Below, one piece after another: positions 52,155 to 61,715 of a stretch of DNA of 64,000 nucleotides. The notes beneath the pieces are model-generated. The model was not told where the DNA came from. It saw only the letters and a list, made by a program, of their open reading frames with translations, and made no database searches. Within the stretch, counting starts at the first letter, position 1; the number at the start of each line of letters is the position of its first letter. Source of the DNA: Chitinophaga polysaccharea (GTDB lineage: Bacteria; Bacteroidota; Bacteroidia; Chitinophagales; Chitinophagaceae); assembly GCF_902150045.1 (NCBI RefSeq), contig NZ_CABFVU010000001.1, positions 2,728,001-2,792,000 on the forward strand, in the 5' to 3' direction. The position numbers and the translations under genes are program-made.

Positions 52155-53567
52155 ATGTCAAATTTAAAAATCAGCGGTAAAACATTACTGGAGATCGGTT
52201 ACCCCCAAAGCCCCGTTTTTCGTGTAGCCATGGATGTTGTTGAGCAGCATTATGCTCATTATACAGAAGAAGAAGCAATTGAATTATTAAAGAAAGTGCT
52301 GGAAGACCCTGCTGCATTTAAAGAGGATGCGATATTGGGTGGAATCGCAGAAGGTTTGCTGGCGCCTGCGGCCCCGGCAGTGATTGCCCTGCGTGAAACC
52401 CCGGTGCCTTATACGGTTTATGGAGAATCGTACATCGAAGAAGGAGCGGTGAAGCAATTAAATAACGCGGTGCGGTTGCCTGTTGCCGTGGCAGGTTCGC
52501 TGATGCCGGATGCCCACCAGGGATATGGATTACCGATTGGCGGCGTACTGGCGGCAGATAATGCCGTGATCCCGTATGGAGTGGGTGTAGATATCGGTTG
52601 CCGTATGTGTTTGAGCATACTGGATTTACCGGTGCAGTCGTTGTTGATCAACGAAACATCGTATAAGCAGCAACTGATGACCTTCACCAAATTCGGCGCC
52701 GGTGCGGAATGGAAGAAGAGGGAGGAGGATCCGGTGCTGGAAAGAAATGAATTTAAAGAAATCAGTTTTGTTAAAAACCTGTATGATAAAGCAGCCGGTC
52801 AACTCGGAACTTCCGGTTCGGGTAACCATTTTGTGGAGTGGGGGATTGCAACTATCACCGATCCACAGAACGAATGGCAGTTAGCGCCGGGTGACTATGT
52901 AGCATTATTATCCCACTCCGGTTCACGGGGAATGGGCGCCCAGATAGCCGGGCATTATACGCAGCTGGCAAAGGAGATCTGTCCGTTACCGGAGCATGCA
53001 AAGCACCTGGCTTATCTTGACCTGGATACAGCAGAAGGGCAGGAGTACTGGCTGGCTATGAACCTGGCAGGCGATTATGCCTCTGCCTGTCATCACCTGA
53101 TCCATAAGCGGCTGATCAATGCAACGGGGGCTACTTTGCTGGCCAGGGTAGAGAATCATCACAACTTTGCATGGAAAGAAATGTACCAGGGAAAGGAAGT
53201 GATTGTGCACCGGAAAGGCGCCACTCCTGCGGGGAAAGGTGTGCTGGGCGTAATCCCGGGCTCCATGACAGCGCCTGGATTCATTGTGCGTGGTAAAGGT
53301 GAAGAGGGTAGTTTACAATCAGCTTCACATGGCGCCGGAAGATTGATGTCGCGCACAAAAGCAAAAGCGTCTATCACTGATGCCGTATTAAGACAGCAGT
53401 TGCAGGAGCATGGCGTAACGCTTATTGGCGGTGGATTGGATGAAGCGCCGGGAGCATACAAGGACATTGATACTGTGATGCAGGCGCAAACATCGCTGGT
53501 AGACGTGATTGGCCGGTTTGTACCGAAAGTGGTAAGAATGGCTGATGGTGGGCCTCCGGAAGACTGA
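52155..53567 (+). CDS. rtcB: RtcB family RNA ligase
   Basis: A 470-residue GTP- and Mn-dependent RNA ligase that joins 2',3'-cyclic phosphate or 3'-phosphate ends to 5'-OH ends. Motifs are present in order: DAHQGYGLPIGG (about 119), VDIGCRM (about 145), SGSGNHF (about 217), HSGSRGMGAQ (about 252), ENHHNF (about 333), RKGATPAGKG (about 355), and ASHGAGRLMSR with the guanylylated His at about 392. One family position differs: GCRM instead of the common GCGM. It follows the unknown basic gene by 13 bp. Confidence 0.93.
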   Translation: MSNLKISGKTLLEIGYPQSPVFRVAMDVVEQHYAHYTEEEAIELLKKVLEDPAAFKEDAILGGIAEGLLAPAAPAVIALRETPVPYTVYGESYIEEGAVKQLNNAVRLPVAVAGSLMPDAHQGYGLPIGGVLAADNAVIPYGVGVDIGCRMCLSILDLPVQSLLINETSYKQQLMTFTKFGAGAEWKKREEDPVLERNEFKEISFVKNLYDKAAGQLGTSGSGNHFVEWGIATITDPQNEWQLAPGDYVALLSHSGSRGMGAQIAGHYTQLAKEICPLPEHAKHLAYLDLDTAEGQEYWLAMNLAGDYASACHHLIHKRLINATGATLLARVENHHNFAWKEMYQGKEVIVHRKGATPAGKGVLGVIPGSMTAPGFIVRGKGEEGSLQSASHGAGRLMSRTKAKASITDAVLRQQLQEHGVTLIGGGLDEAPGAYKDIDTVMQAQTSLVDVIGRFVPKVVRMADGGPPED

Positions 53568-53787
53568 TAAAAATATATGCAATGAAGCGGTGGCGGAGAG
53601 CGGCGAAAGCTGTTTTCCGCCTTCTGTTTTTATTAGTCTATTAAAATAGTAGGATAATTAGATTTTATTGTTTATCATTGTACTAATTTACCACCACCAG
53701 TTATTACCGATAAACCTATGCATGGGCTGGCACCGTGTAATAGCCTATGTCTTACTATTTGGATTCCGGATTTTAAAATTATAACAA

Positions 53788-55002
53788 GTGCATTTAAACT
53801 ACCTGGCATTGGCAGTTCCTTTTTTCCTGACTTTTATTGGGTTAGAATACCTGGTGGCGCGGAAGAACGGAAAAACTTATTTCAAGTTTAATGATTCCAT
53901 TACCAATCTGAGTATAGGTATCGCGGAGCGTCTGCTGGATACGTTCACAGTAGGGCTTTTTTATTTTGTGTATGATTACCTGTACCGGCACTTTGCTGTT
54001 TTTGATATTAAGGCCAGTGTATTGCTGTGGGTGGCATTGCTGATCTGTACGGATTTTATCTGGTACTGGTATCACCGGCTGGCGCATGAAGTTACCGTTT
54101 TCTGGTGTGCGCATGTGGTGCATCACCAGAGCGAAGAGTTCAATTACACGGTATCTGCGCGGATTACCGTGTTCCAGGCGTTTATACGTACGGGTTTCTG
54201 GGCTATACTTCCGGTGATCGGTTTCCCTCCTGCTATGATCACCAGTATGTTGCTGGTGCATGGATTGTATCCTTTTTTTATTCATACACGCACCATAGGT
54301 AAGCTGGGAATACTGGAGTATATATTGGTAACGCCGTCGCATCACCGGGTGCATCATGCCAGCAACCCGCAGTATCTTGATAAGAATTACGGAGATGTAT
54401 TTATAATATGGGATAAGTTATTTGGCACGTTTGTGAAGGAAGAGGAGGAACCGGTGTATGGCCTTACAAAACCGCTGGAGAGCAATAGTTTTTTGTGGCA
54501 GCATTTTCATTTTATCCTGGAGATGTTGTATTCTGCCCGGCAGGCGAAAGGGTGGAGGAATAAGCTGCGGATCATTTTCGGCAGGCCCGATAATGTGGAC
54601 CCTGGTGCAAGGGCCATCCTGGAGGAGAAGTTCCTTTTGCGCAATCATGTAACGGAGGCGCCTAAACTGTTTAATTATGTACTGTGGCAGATAGTGGCCA
54701 CCTTGGTTTTATTATTTTCTTTCCTGTTACTGGAGCATTATGTGCCGGTATTTATACAGGTATGCGTTACCCTGCTGATCCTGCTTACGCTGATCAACTG
54801 TGGCGCTATCATGGAGCAGAAGAAATGGGTGTTTTACCTGGAGTATGCGCGTTACCTGGTATTGTGCCTGGCGGGTTATTATGTTTGGCCTCATCCTGCA
54901 TTTCTCTGCGCAGCTGCTATAATTATGATCACGGCTTTTTATTTCCAGTCGCACCTCAAGGAGCATTACCTGCGGCTGGTATATGGTTATTACCGTTCAT
55001 AG
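53788..55002 (+). CDS. Sterol desaturase family protein (fatty acid hydroxylase superfamily)
   Basis: A 404-residue integral membrane di-iron oxygenase. About six to eight TM helices are visible. The His motifs are HRLAH (about 96), HVVHH (about 109) and HHRVHH (about 185). The family hydroxylates or desaturates lipids; alkylglycerol monooxygenase-like proteins have this length. The GTG at 53788 gives MHLNYLALAVPFF, a good first helix. A 38 bp segment that includes its stop codon is partly repeated 70 bp downstream. Confidence 0.87.
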   Translation: MHLNYLALAVPFFLTFIGLEYLVARKNGKTYFKFNDSITNLSIGIAERLLDTFTVGLFYFVYDYLYRHFAVFDIKASVLLWVALLICTDFIWYWYHRLAHEVTVFWCAHVVHHQSEEFNYTVSARITVFQAFIRTGFWAILPVIGFPPAMITSMLLVHGLYPFFIHTRTIGKLGILEYILVTPSHHRVHHASNPQYLDKNYGDVFIIWDKLFGTFVKEEEEPVYGLTKPLESNSFLWQHFHFILEMLYSARQAKGWRNKLRIIFGRPDNVDPGARAILEEKFLLRNHVTEAPKLFNYVLWQIVATLVLLFSFLLLEHYVPVFIQVCVTLLILLTLINCGAIMEQKKWVFYLEYARYLVLCLAGYYVWPHPAFLCAAAIIMITAFYFQSHLKEHYLRLVYGYYRS

Positions 55003-55096
55003 CAGTACTGGTCCTCCGGCTTCGGCGGGAGTCAATATCAAGGGTTTACAACATCTATTAAACCATTCATAGCAACGCTGGTCCGGCTTCGGGCCG
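54992..55096 (+). repeat. Two diverged copies of a 35-38 bp segment
   Basis: 54992-55029 and 55062-55096 share TTCATAGCA, CTGGTCC and CGGCTTCGG. Each can fold on a CTTCGG tetraloop; the second (TCCGG...CCGGA) is followed by a T-rich stretch and may act as the terminator for the desaturase gene. Confidence 0.5.
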
Positions 55097-55128
55097 GATA
55101 ATAGTGGGTATTTTTATTGTAAAAGGGA

Positions 55129-55629
55129 TTATTGCCTGGGAACCTGTGATTTGAGGATCTTCCGGGCAAAATGTATCCTGCTTTTGATGGTGCCCAGTGG
55201 TTCCTTCAGCATATTTGCAATTTCGAAGTATTTGTAGCCTTCATAATAGAGCATAAAGGGTTTTTTGAAGATGCCCGGCAGGTGATACACTGCTATATGG
55301 ATATCTTTCATTTGTAAGTTAGAGGCCGCTTTATTGCTGACTATATTCTGCTGGTGGTTTATGAAAAATTCGCTGGCGCTGGGTTCTGCGACAGTGCGAT
55401 GTTTCAGTTTTTTCCGGTAATGATTTATAAAGATATTTCGCATGATGGTGAACAGCCATGCGCGGATGTTTGTGCCTTCCAGGTATTTTTCCCGGTTGGA
55501 CAGGGCTCTGAAAAGGGTTTCCTGGTAAAGATCTTTTGCCTGTTCGGTGTCTTTGGTGAGGGTAAAAGCAAAGGGTTTCAGGAAATCAGCATTTCCGATA
55601 AGCAAGGTGTTAAATTCAACAGATGACAT
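55129..55629 (-). CDS. RNA polymerase sigma-70 factor, ECF type
   Basis: A 166-residue ECF sigma factor. Region 2 has DLYQETLFRALSNREKYLEG and WLFTIMRNIFINHYRK; region 4 has HIAVYHLPGIFKKPFMLYYEG and ANMLKEPLGTIKSRIHFARKIL. It lacks region 3, as expected for ECFs. No anti-sigma factor gene is adjacent on either side. It lies divergently upstream of an exopolysaccharide export locus, which it could control, though a shared regulatory site was not seen. Confidence 0.9.
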   Translation of the reverse strand: MSSVEFNTLLIGNADFLKPFAFTLTKDTEQAKDLYQETLFRALSNREKYLEGTNIRAWLFTIMRNIFINHYRKKLKHRTVAEPSASEFFINHQQNIVSNKAASNLQMKDIHIAVYHLPGIFKKPFMLYYEGYKYFEIANMLKEPLGTIKSRIHFARKILKSQVPRQ

Positions 55630-56171
55630 AATGTTTAAGTTTTGCCATAACTAATTTAAACAGAAAAGGGGGTAAAAGACGTTTTCTAAGGATGCCCGGA
55701 GGCGGTTCAAACATGACTTTTTCCGTTGTTTTCAATTGATTCTCAAGCAATTTGTTGTATGCCAGTACTTAGATCGATAAAACAGGTGGTAGTTTAAGTA
55801 ATGATCCAAATTTTATATAATATAACAGGTAAACACAGGTGACTCTCACTATAATTAACGTAAATGATGGAAAAATAGATTTCTCTATTGTATTAATAAT
55901 ATTTACATATTATAAATAACTTAAAATTAGAAAGTAGCAGAAAGCTGGAGATAAATTTGCAGTAGGTTGTGCCCGATGCTTAGTAAGATGTTTAAACGTT
56001 TATCAGACAGCTCATAAGGATTTCAGGTTAAAAGTGTTAGGAATTCTGCCGGAACTAACATTTATATAGTATTTTTAATAGATTTGCACCTTATTTGGCA
56101 AAGTCTGTCGATTTTGCCGGTGAAGTTGTTTTCCAAAAAGGTATTCGAGAAAGTTTTAGATCCTATTATAC
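55630..56171. other. AT-rich intergenic region upstream of the exopolysaccharide locus
   Basis: 542 bp of AT-rich sequence with no convincing gene. A -7-like TAGATTTG is at 56079-56086, about 90 bp before the export gene, but without a clear TTTG at the right distance. Confidence 0.5.
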
Positions 56172-58640
56172 ATGTTAAGAAAATTATTGCTGGTCCAACT
56201 GTTCCTGTTTATAGGTTTTTGTGTAATGGCGCAGGTGCCGTCCCCAGCTCAGATAAAGCAAGTTAACGTAGATAATTTATCGGATGATCAGATCAGGCGT
56301 ATTGTGGCTGAAATGAGGCAGAATAACATGTCTATGGATGACATTGATTCATATGCGGAACAGAAGGGTATACCGGCAAGTGAAGCTGAGAAGCTGAAGA
56401 CGAGGATACAGGCAATGGGACTGGACAAGTCACTGGAAAAAAAGAAGAGTAATGAAATGTTTCAGCAGGACACTCAATATTCGGGTAGATCATTTAATGA
56501 TTCCGATACCAGCAGTGTCGATTTGTTCCGGCAAAATGCAAATACATCTGACATAAAACGGAAGAAAATATTTGGGGCCGAGTTGTTTACTAATAAGAAC
56601 CTGACGTTTGAACCCAACCTACGAATACCTACTCCTTCCAATTATAAACTGGCAGCGGATGACCAGGTCATGATTGATGTGTATGGTTATTCAGAGGTGC
56701 AATATAAATTAACTGTTACTTCGGAAGGGTATATCCGTATTCCAAACCTCGGGCCGGTGTATGTGAACGGATTGACAATGGATGAGGCTAAAACCAGAAT
56801 TACCAAGCAATTATCATCTATATATTCAACTATCTCCAGTGGTAAAACCTTTGTACAGGTATCATTGGGCAACATCCGGAGCATAAGGGTATTATTGATA
56901 GGAGAGATTCAACAGCCCGGTACCTATACGCTACCATCGCTGGCAACAGTGGCCAACGCTTTGTATGTATCGGGAGGGCCAGACGATAATGGCTCATTCC
57001 GGAACATCCAGGTGATCCGCAATGGCAGCATCGCCACTACGTTTGACTTGTACGATTTTCTTACAAAGGGAGATCTTACCAATAATATTGTATTACAGGA
57101 TCAGGACATTGTTAAGGTAAACCCCTATAAAACGAGGGTTGAATTAATAGGGGAAGTAAAGCGCCCGGCAATATTTGAGGCTAAGGACAATGAGACGTTA
57201 CAGAATATACTGGATTACGCAGGGGGATATACAGACGGATCTTTTAAAGACAATATAACCGGATACCGTATCAATAGTAAAGAGAGGGAAGTAATTAATG
57301 TACCTGCTGATCAGATTGCTACATTTAAGCTTAAATCCGGTGATCAGTTTTTTGTGGATTCTATTTTGAACCGGTTCAGTAACCGTGTTACTATAAGCGG
57401 TGCTGTTTTCCATCCCGGGAACTATGGAATGGAACAGGGCATGACGGTGGCCGATCTGATTAAGAAAGCAGATGGGGTAAGGGAAGAGGCTTCATTAAAT
57501 CGGGGAATTATACGTCGTTTGCAGGATGATTTTACCCCAGCTATTATCAGTTTTAACGTGCAGGATGTTATCAATGGAAAATCTAATATTCCGGTTAAGA
57601 AGGAAGACAGCGTGATTGTGTTTTCTAAACTGGATCTGAGGCAACAGTATTCAGTTACTATAGGGGGTGAAGTAAACAGGCCCGGCGCATTCCCATATGC
57701 AGATAGTATGCGGCTGGAGGATCTGGTATTGCTTGCCGGCGGTCTTAGGGATGCAGCTTCTTTAAAGCATGTGGAGGTATCAAGAAGAATAAGAAAAGGA
57801 GATTATAATAGTAAGGATAGCGCCAAAGCGATTATAAGGCAGTTTGATATTAGCGCTGATCTGAGTAGCATTGCAGGAGAGCAGGTATTATTGGAGCCGT
57901 TTGATGAGATTATTATCCGCAAATCACCAGCCTATAGCGAGCAGGCTAATATTTCTGTTGAGGGAGAGGTGGTATATCCCGGGCAGTATACTATTGTTAA
58001 TAAAGGAGAGCATATTTCAGATCTGATCAGAAGATCTGGCGGACTTAAACCAGAGGCTTTCCCTGAAGGAGCCGTGCTGCTTCGGAGGACTTACATCAAT
58101 AGTTCAGATAGCGCTTTGTTGAACAATAAATTAGAATTATTTTATAATAAGTTGGAGGATAGCTCAAGCATTACCAGTGTTAAAAATATGATTGAACGAA
58201 AATACCAGTTGCTTGGTATTAACCTGGATGATGTTGTTAAGAAACCCGGATCAAAGTACGATATTCTGTTAGAAGAGGGAGATGTGCTGAAAATACCGAA
58301 GAGGCTACAGACTGTTCAGATGTTTGGAGAAGTTTATTTTCCCAAGAAGATTCGTTACGATAACGGATATGCTTTCAGAGATTATATAAGAGGTGCAGGG
58401 GGATATACATCTTCAGCTTTGAAGAGACGTAGCTACGTTGTTTATCCTAACGGTGAGGTGAAAAGTACCAGGAAGGTATTGTTCTTTAATAGGTATCCCA
58501 GGGTGAAACCAGGGTCCGAAGTATATATTCCGAGTAAAAAGGACCGGAAAGGTCTGACAGGTCAGGAGATAATTGGATTAAGTAGTGGCATAGCTTCACT
58601 TGCGTTAATTATTGTAACTATTCTCACGAGAGTTAAGTAG
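56172..58640 (+). CDS. SLBB-domain polysaccharide export protein (Wza-like)
   Basis: An 822-residue outer-membrane exopolysaccharide export protein. A signal peptide (about 1-20, ending VMAQ) is followed by a helical linker and a Poly_export domain (about 155-235: YKLAADDQVMIDVYG). At least six SLBB repeats follow at about 239, 322, 406, 495, 593 and 715, each with a G-x-V-x-x-P-G-like core. A single C-terminal hydrophobic helix (about 800-820) could cross the membrane. It is longer than E. coli Wza (about 380) because of the extra SLBB repeats, as is usual in Bacteroidota. Confidence 0.9.
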   Translation: MLRKLLLVQLFLFIGFCVMAQVPSPAQIKQVNVDNLSDDQIRRIVAEMRQNNMSMDDIDSYAEQKGIPASEAEKLKTRIQAMGLDKSLEKKKSNEMFQQDTQYSGRSFNDSDTSSVDLFRQNANTSDIKRKKIFGAELFTNKNLTFEPNLRIPTPSNYKLAADDQVMIDVYGYSEVQYKLTVTSEGYIRIPNLGPVYVNGLTMDEAKTRITKQLSSIYSTISSGKTFVQVSLGNIRSIRVLLIGEIQQPGTYTLPSLATVANALYVSGGPDDNGSFRNIQVIRNGSIATTFDLYDFLTKGDLTNNIVLQDQDIVKVNPYKTRVELIGEVKRPAIFEAKDNETLQNILDYAGGYTDGSFKDNITGYRINSKEREVINVPADQIATFKLKSGDQFFVDSILNRFSNRVTISGAVFHPGNYGMEQGMTVADLIKKADGVREEASLNRGIIRRLQDDFTPAIISFNVQDVINGKSNIPVKKEDSVIVFSKLDLRQQYSVTIGGEVNRPGAFPYADSMRLEDLVLLAGGLRDAASLKHVEVSRRIRKGDYNSKDSAKAIIRQFDISADLSSIAGEQVLLEPFDEIIIRKSPAYSEQANISVEGEVVYPGQYTIVNKGEHISDLIRRSGGLKPEAFPEGAVLLRRTYINSSDSALLNNKLELFYNKLEDSSSITSVKNMIERKYQLLGINLDDVVKKPGSKYDILLEEGDVLKIPKRLQTVQMFGEVYFPKKIRYDNGYAFRDYIRGAGGYTSSALKRRSYVVYPNGEVKSTRKVLFFNRYPRVKPGSEVYIPSKKDRKGLTGQEIIGLSSGIASLALIIVTILTRVK

Positions 58641-58691
58641 AAAATTGTTTAACTATGTTTATTTTTTGCGTAAAATAAAAACGACTGGCCC

Positions 58692-59744
58692 TTGCAAAAC
58701 GATGATACTTCCCTAAGAAATCTGCTCCTGAAGGTCGAGGAATGGATTAAATTTTTGTGGAGCAAAAAGCTTCTAATAATAATAGTTGGCTTAATTGGTG
58801 GGGCTCTGGGCCTTACGATTTCGTTAAATACAGATCCCAAATACAAAGGTGAATTAACTTTTGTGCTGGAAGAAGGTAATCAATCTAGTTTGTTAGGCGC
58901 TTATTCGGGCCTTGCAAGTCAATTTGGAATAGATCTTAGTGGTGGTGGTGCAGGTAATGGCCTGTTTCAGGGAGACAATATACTCGAATTCCTGAAATCC
59001 AGAATGATGATTCAAAGTACATTACTTTCAAGTATAATTGTTGAAGGTAAGGAAATGACAATGGCTGAATGCTATATCGGGTTTAATAAATTGAGGGAAT
59101 CGTGGAAAGGCAAAGGCTTAGAGAATGTCTTCTTTCCATTGAATGCAGATCATCGGACTTTTAGTCGCCAACAAGATAGTATTTTGCAGGATCTTTTTAA
59201 ACGAATTATCAAAGGGAATCTTCAGGTTACACGTCCTGACAAAAAACTCAATTTCATATCTGTGCAGTGTATATCTAAGCATGAGGTGTTTTCTAAACAT
59301 TTCGCAGAAGTGCTGGTGAAAGAAGCTACCGATTTTTACATAGACACGAAGACCCGGAGAAATCAAATTAGTGTGGATAAACTTCAGTTGCAAGCAGACT
59401 CAATTGAAATTTTATTGAATCGCAAAACTTATTCTGCTGCCAGTATTCAGGATATTAACCAAAACCCGGCTAAGTTGGCAGCTGGTGTTTCAGCTGAATT
59501 TGCCATGCGGGATAAATTTATACTGCAAACAATGTATGCAGAAGTTGTTAAAAATCTTGAACTCAGTAAAATAGCAATGGCGCAGGAAACACCTGTGATA
59601 CAGGTAGTAGATTCTCCTATACTCCCACTTGAAAAGATACGATTAGGCAAATTAAAAGGCATCGTATTTGGTGGATTAATAGGAGGAGTTTTAGTTATCG
59701 CCTCGCTTATTCTGAGAAAAACCTATAGAGATATATTGGGATGA
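58692..59744 (+). CDS. Polysaccharide chain-length determinant protein (Wzz-like)
   Basis: A 350-residue inner-membrane polysaccharide co-polymerase. TM1 (about 22-42: KKLLIIIVGLIGGALGLTIS) and TM2 (about 320-340: GIVFGGLIGGVLVIASLIL) frame a long periplasmic helical region. The start is TTG at 58692; no in-frame ATG lies before conserved residues. There is no tyrosine-kinase domain, unlike Wzc. It lies 51 bp after the export gene and should set polymer length together with it. Confidence 0.85.
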   Translation: MQNDDTSLRNLLLKVEEWIKFLWSKKLLIIIVGLIGGALGLTISLNTDPKYKGELTFVLEEGNQSSLLGAYSGLASQFGIDLSGGGAGNGLFQGDNILEFLKSRMMIQSTLLSSIIVEGKEMTMAECYIGFNKLRESWKGKGLENVFFPLNADHRTFSRQQDSILQDLFKRIIKGNLQVTRPDKKLNFISVQCISKHEVFSKHFAEVLVKEATDFYIDTKTRRNQISVDKLQLQADSIEILLNRKTYSAASIQDINQNPAKLAAGVSAEFAMRDKFILQTMYAEVVKNLELSKIAMAQETPVIQVVDSPILPLEKIRLGKLKGIVFGGLIGGVLVIASLILRKTYRDILG

Positions 59745-59793
59745 CCCGAGAACTGTACTGTCAAAAATTTACGATTGCAAAAATCATATTCAT

Positions 59794-60810
59794 ATGCTGG
59801 ATTTAAATAACAAAAGTATACTGATAACCGGAGGAACTGGATCGTTTGGAAAAGCCTTCACAAAAACGGTCTTGAAGAAATGGCCCAATATTAGAAGGTT
59901 GGTGATATTTTCAAGGGATGAGCAGAAGCAATTTCAGATGGCACAGGATTATCCTATCAGCCAATACCCAATGATACGTTTTTTTATCGGCGATGTTAGG
60001 GATTTTGAGAGGGTAAAGCGAGCGTTAAAAGGAATTGATTATGTGATACATGCTGCAGCAATGAAACATGTACCAATTGCCGAGTATAATCCCAGCGAAT
60101 GTATTAAGACCAATATTATTGGGGCGGAAAACATCATCAACGCCTGCCTTGAAACCGAAGTTGAAAAAGTGGTCGCCCTGTCTACGGATAAAGCTGCAGC
60201 TCCAATTAACCTGTATGGCGCAACCAAGCTAGCTTCGGATAAGCTTTTTATTGCAGCAAATAATATTCGAGGTTATAACCCTATTAAATTTTCTGTGGTT
60301 AGATATGGCAACGTGATGGGATCAAACGGTTCGGTTATTCCTTTCTTCCTCAAGAAGAGAAAAGAAGGTGCATTGCCGATTACTGATGAGAAAATGACCC
60401 GCTTTAATATATCTCTGGATGAAGGGGTCCAAATGGTCTTGCATGCTTTGGAAACTGCATGGGGAGGAGAACTATTTGTGCCAAAGATTCCATCGTATAA
60501 AGTTACGGATGTCGCAGAGGCAATTGGCCCTGAATGTAAAAAGGAAGTTATTGGTATACGTCCTGGTGAGAAAATTCACGAAGAGATGATTACATCGTCC
60601 GACTCTTACACTACTTATGATCTAGGTACTTATTATGCTATTCTTCCACAGGTGGCAAGATGGGATTTGAATGATTTTATTAAACAATTTAATGCGGTTA
60701 AGGTAGAAGAAGGTTTTCAGTATAATTCCGGGCAAAATACAGAATGGCTCTCTGTTGAAGAAATCAGAGCTTTGGTGAAAGACCATGTAGATCCAACTTT
60801 TGAAGCGTAA
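59794..60810 (+). CDS. pseB: UDP-GlcNAc 4,6-dehydratase (inverting), PseB type
   Basis: A 338-residue extended SDR dehydratase. The NAD motif GGTGSFG at about 12-18, FSRDEQKQ, HAAAMKHVPIAEYNP and the active site STDKAAAPINLYGATK at about 131-146 match PseB/FlaA1-short enzymes. It makes UDP-2-acetamido-2,6-dideoxy-L-arabino-hex-4-ulose, the first intermediate to pseudaminic acid. It starts the sugar part of the locus, 49 bp after the Wzz-like gene. Confidence 0.92.
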   Translation: MLDLNNKSILITGGTGSFGKAFTKTVLKKWPNIRRLVIFSRDEQKQFQMAQDYPISQYPMIRFFIGDVRDFERVKRALKGIDYVIHAAAMKHVPIAEYNPSECIKTNIIGAENIINACLETEVEKVVALSTDKAAAPINLYGATKLASDKLFIAANNIRGYNPIKFSVVRYGNVMGSNGSVIPFFLKKRKEGALPITDEKMTRFNISLDEGVQMVLHALETAWGGELFVPKIPSYKVTDVAEAIGPECKKEVIGIRPGEKIHEEMITSSDSYTTYDLGTYYAILPQVARWDLNDFIKQFNAVKVEEGFQYNSGQNTEWLSVEEIRALVKDHVDPTFEA

Positions 60811-60821
60811 AATAAAATGGT

Positions 60822-61715
60822 TTGACTAAGAAAATTTTGATTACTGGTGCATCTGGTATGCTGGGAAGATACGTGGTGAAGGAACTTTTGAATAATGACC
60901 GTTATACCGTTTATTCAGTAGGAAGGACTGCTAATAATCCGAATCAATTGATTTGCGATTTGTCTGATATCGCTGGTTTTCGGTCATTGTTGGAAGAACT
61001 GCGTCCTTCGCATGTCGTTCATTGTGCCGCAAACGTAAATTTGAATTCCTGTGAAAGTGATAAGGATTACACCTATAAGCTTCACGTGCAAGCAGGAAGA
61101 GTCATCTGCCAATGTGCCTTCATCGAAAGGAGTCTATATATTTCTACCGATTCTGTTTTTAATGGAACAAAGGGAAATTATAAGGAGGAAGATTATGTAG
61201 ATCCATTGAACTATTATGCATTTACTAAAGCATTGGGTGAAGAGGCATTTTTGAACTCCTGCCACTCTTCGCTCGTGCTGAGAAATAATATTTTTGGATT
61301 TAAAGATCCGCTAGGTAATTCGCTATTTGAATGGGCGTGGAAAAACTTGCAGGCAGGCAAGCAAATTCAGGGATATTCCAATGTTTTTTTTAATCCGTTG
61401 TATGTAGGCACGTTGGCACAAATAATCTCGACGTTGCTGGAAAGTAAAATAACTGGGTTGCTGAATCTAGGATGTAGAACTGGGCTATCCAAATATGATT
61501 TTATCAAAAAAATAGCTGATTTAGGAGGATTTCCTTCTTCACTGGTACAGGAAGCCCGAATGGAAGAATCGTGTACAATCAGGCGACCATTTAATACTAC
61601 TTTGTCGGTTGAAAAAGCAGCTTCTCTGCAAGAGTTTAACATACCAGACATACAAACAGATTTAAACTTACTTTATACACATTTTAAAAGGCATTTGCAT
61701 GATCAACGACTTTAA
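60822..61715 (+). CDS. RmlD-like SDR sugar reductase
   Basis: A 297-residue extended SDR with GASGMLGRYVV at the N-terminus. HCAANVNLNSCESDKDYTYK, STDSVFNGTKGNYKEEDYV and a YYAFTKALGEE catalytic Tyr-x3-Lys follow. This is the RmlD-like subfamily, which reduces 4-keto sugar nucleotides. The TTG start gives a full Rossmann strand. A reductase at this point is not part of the classic pseudaminic acid pathway. It overlaps the synthase gene by 17 bp. Confidence 0.86.
   Translation: MTKKILITGASGMLGRYVVKELLNNDRYTVYSVGRTANNPNQLICDLSDIAGFRSLLEELRPSHVVHCAANVNLNSCESDKDYTYKLHVQAGRVICQCAFIERSLYISTDSVFNGTKGNYKEEDYVDPLNYYAFTKALGEEAFLNSCHSSLVLRNNIFGFKDPLGNSLFEWAWKNLQAGKQIQGYSNVFFNPLYVGTLAQIISTLLESKITGLLNLGCRTGLSKYDFIKKIADLGGFPSSLVQEARMEESCTIRRPFNTTLSVEKAASLQEFNIPDIQTDLNLLYTHFKRHLHDQRL

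Noticed and set aside
56084..56266. A 60-codon ORF before the export gene
   Set aside because: It overlaps the signal peptide of the SLBB protein in another frame and has no recognisable features.
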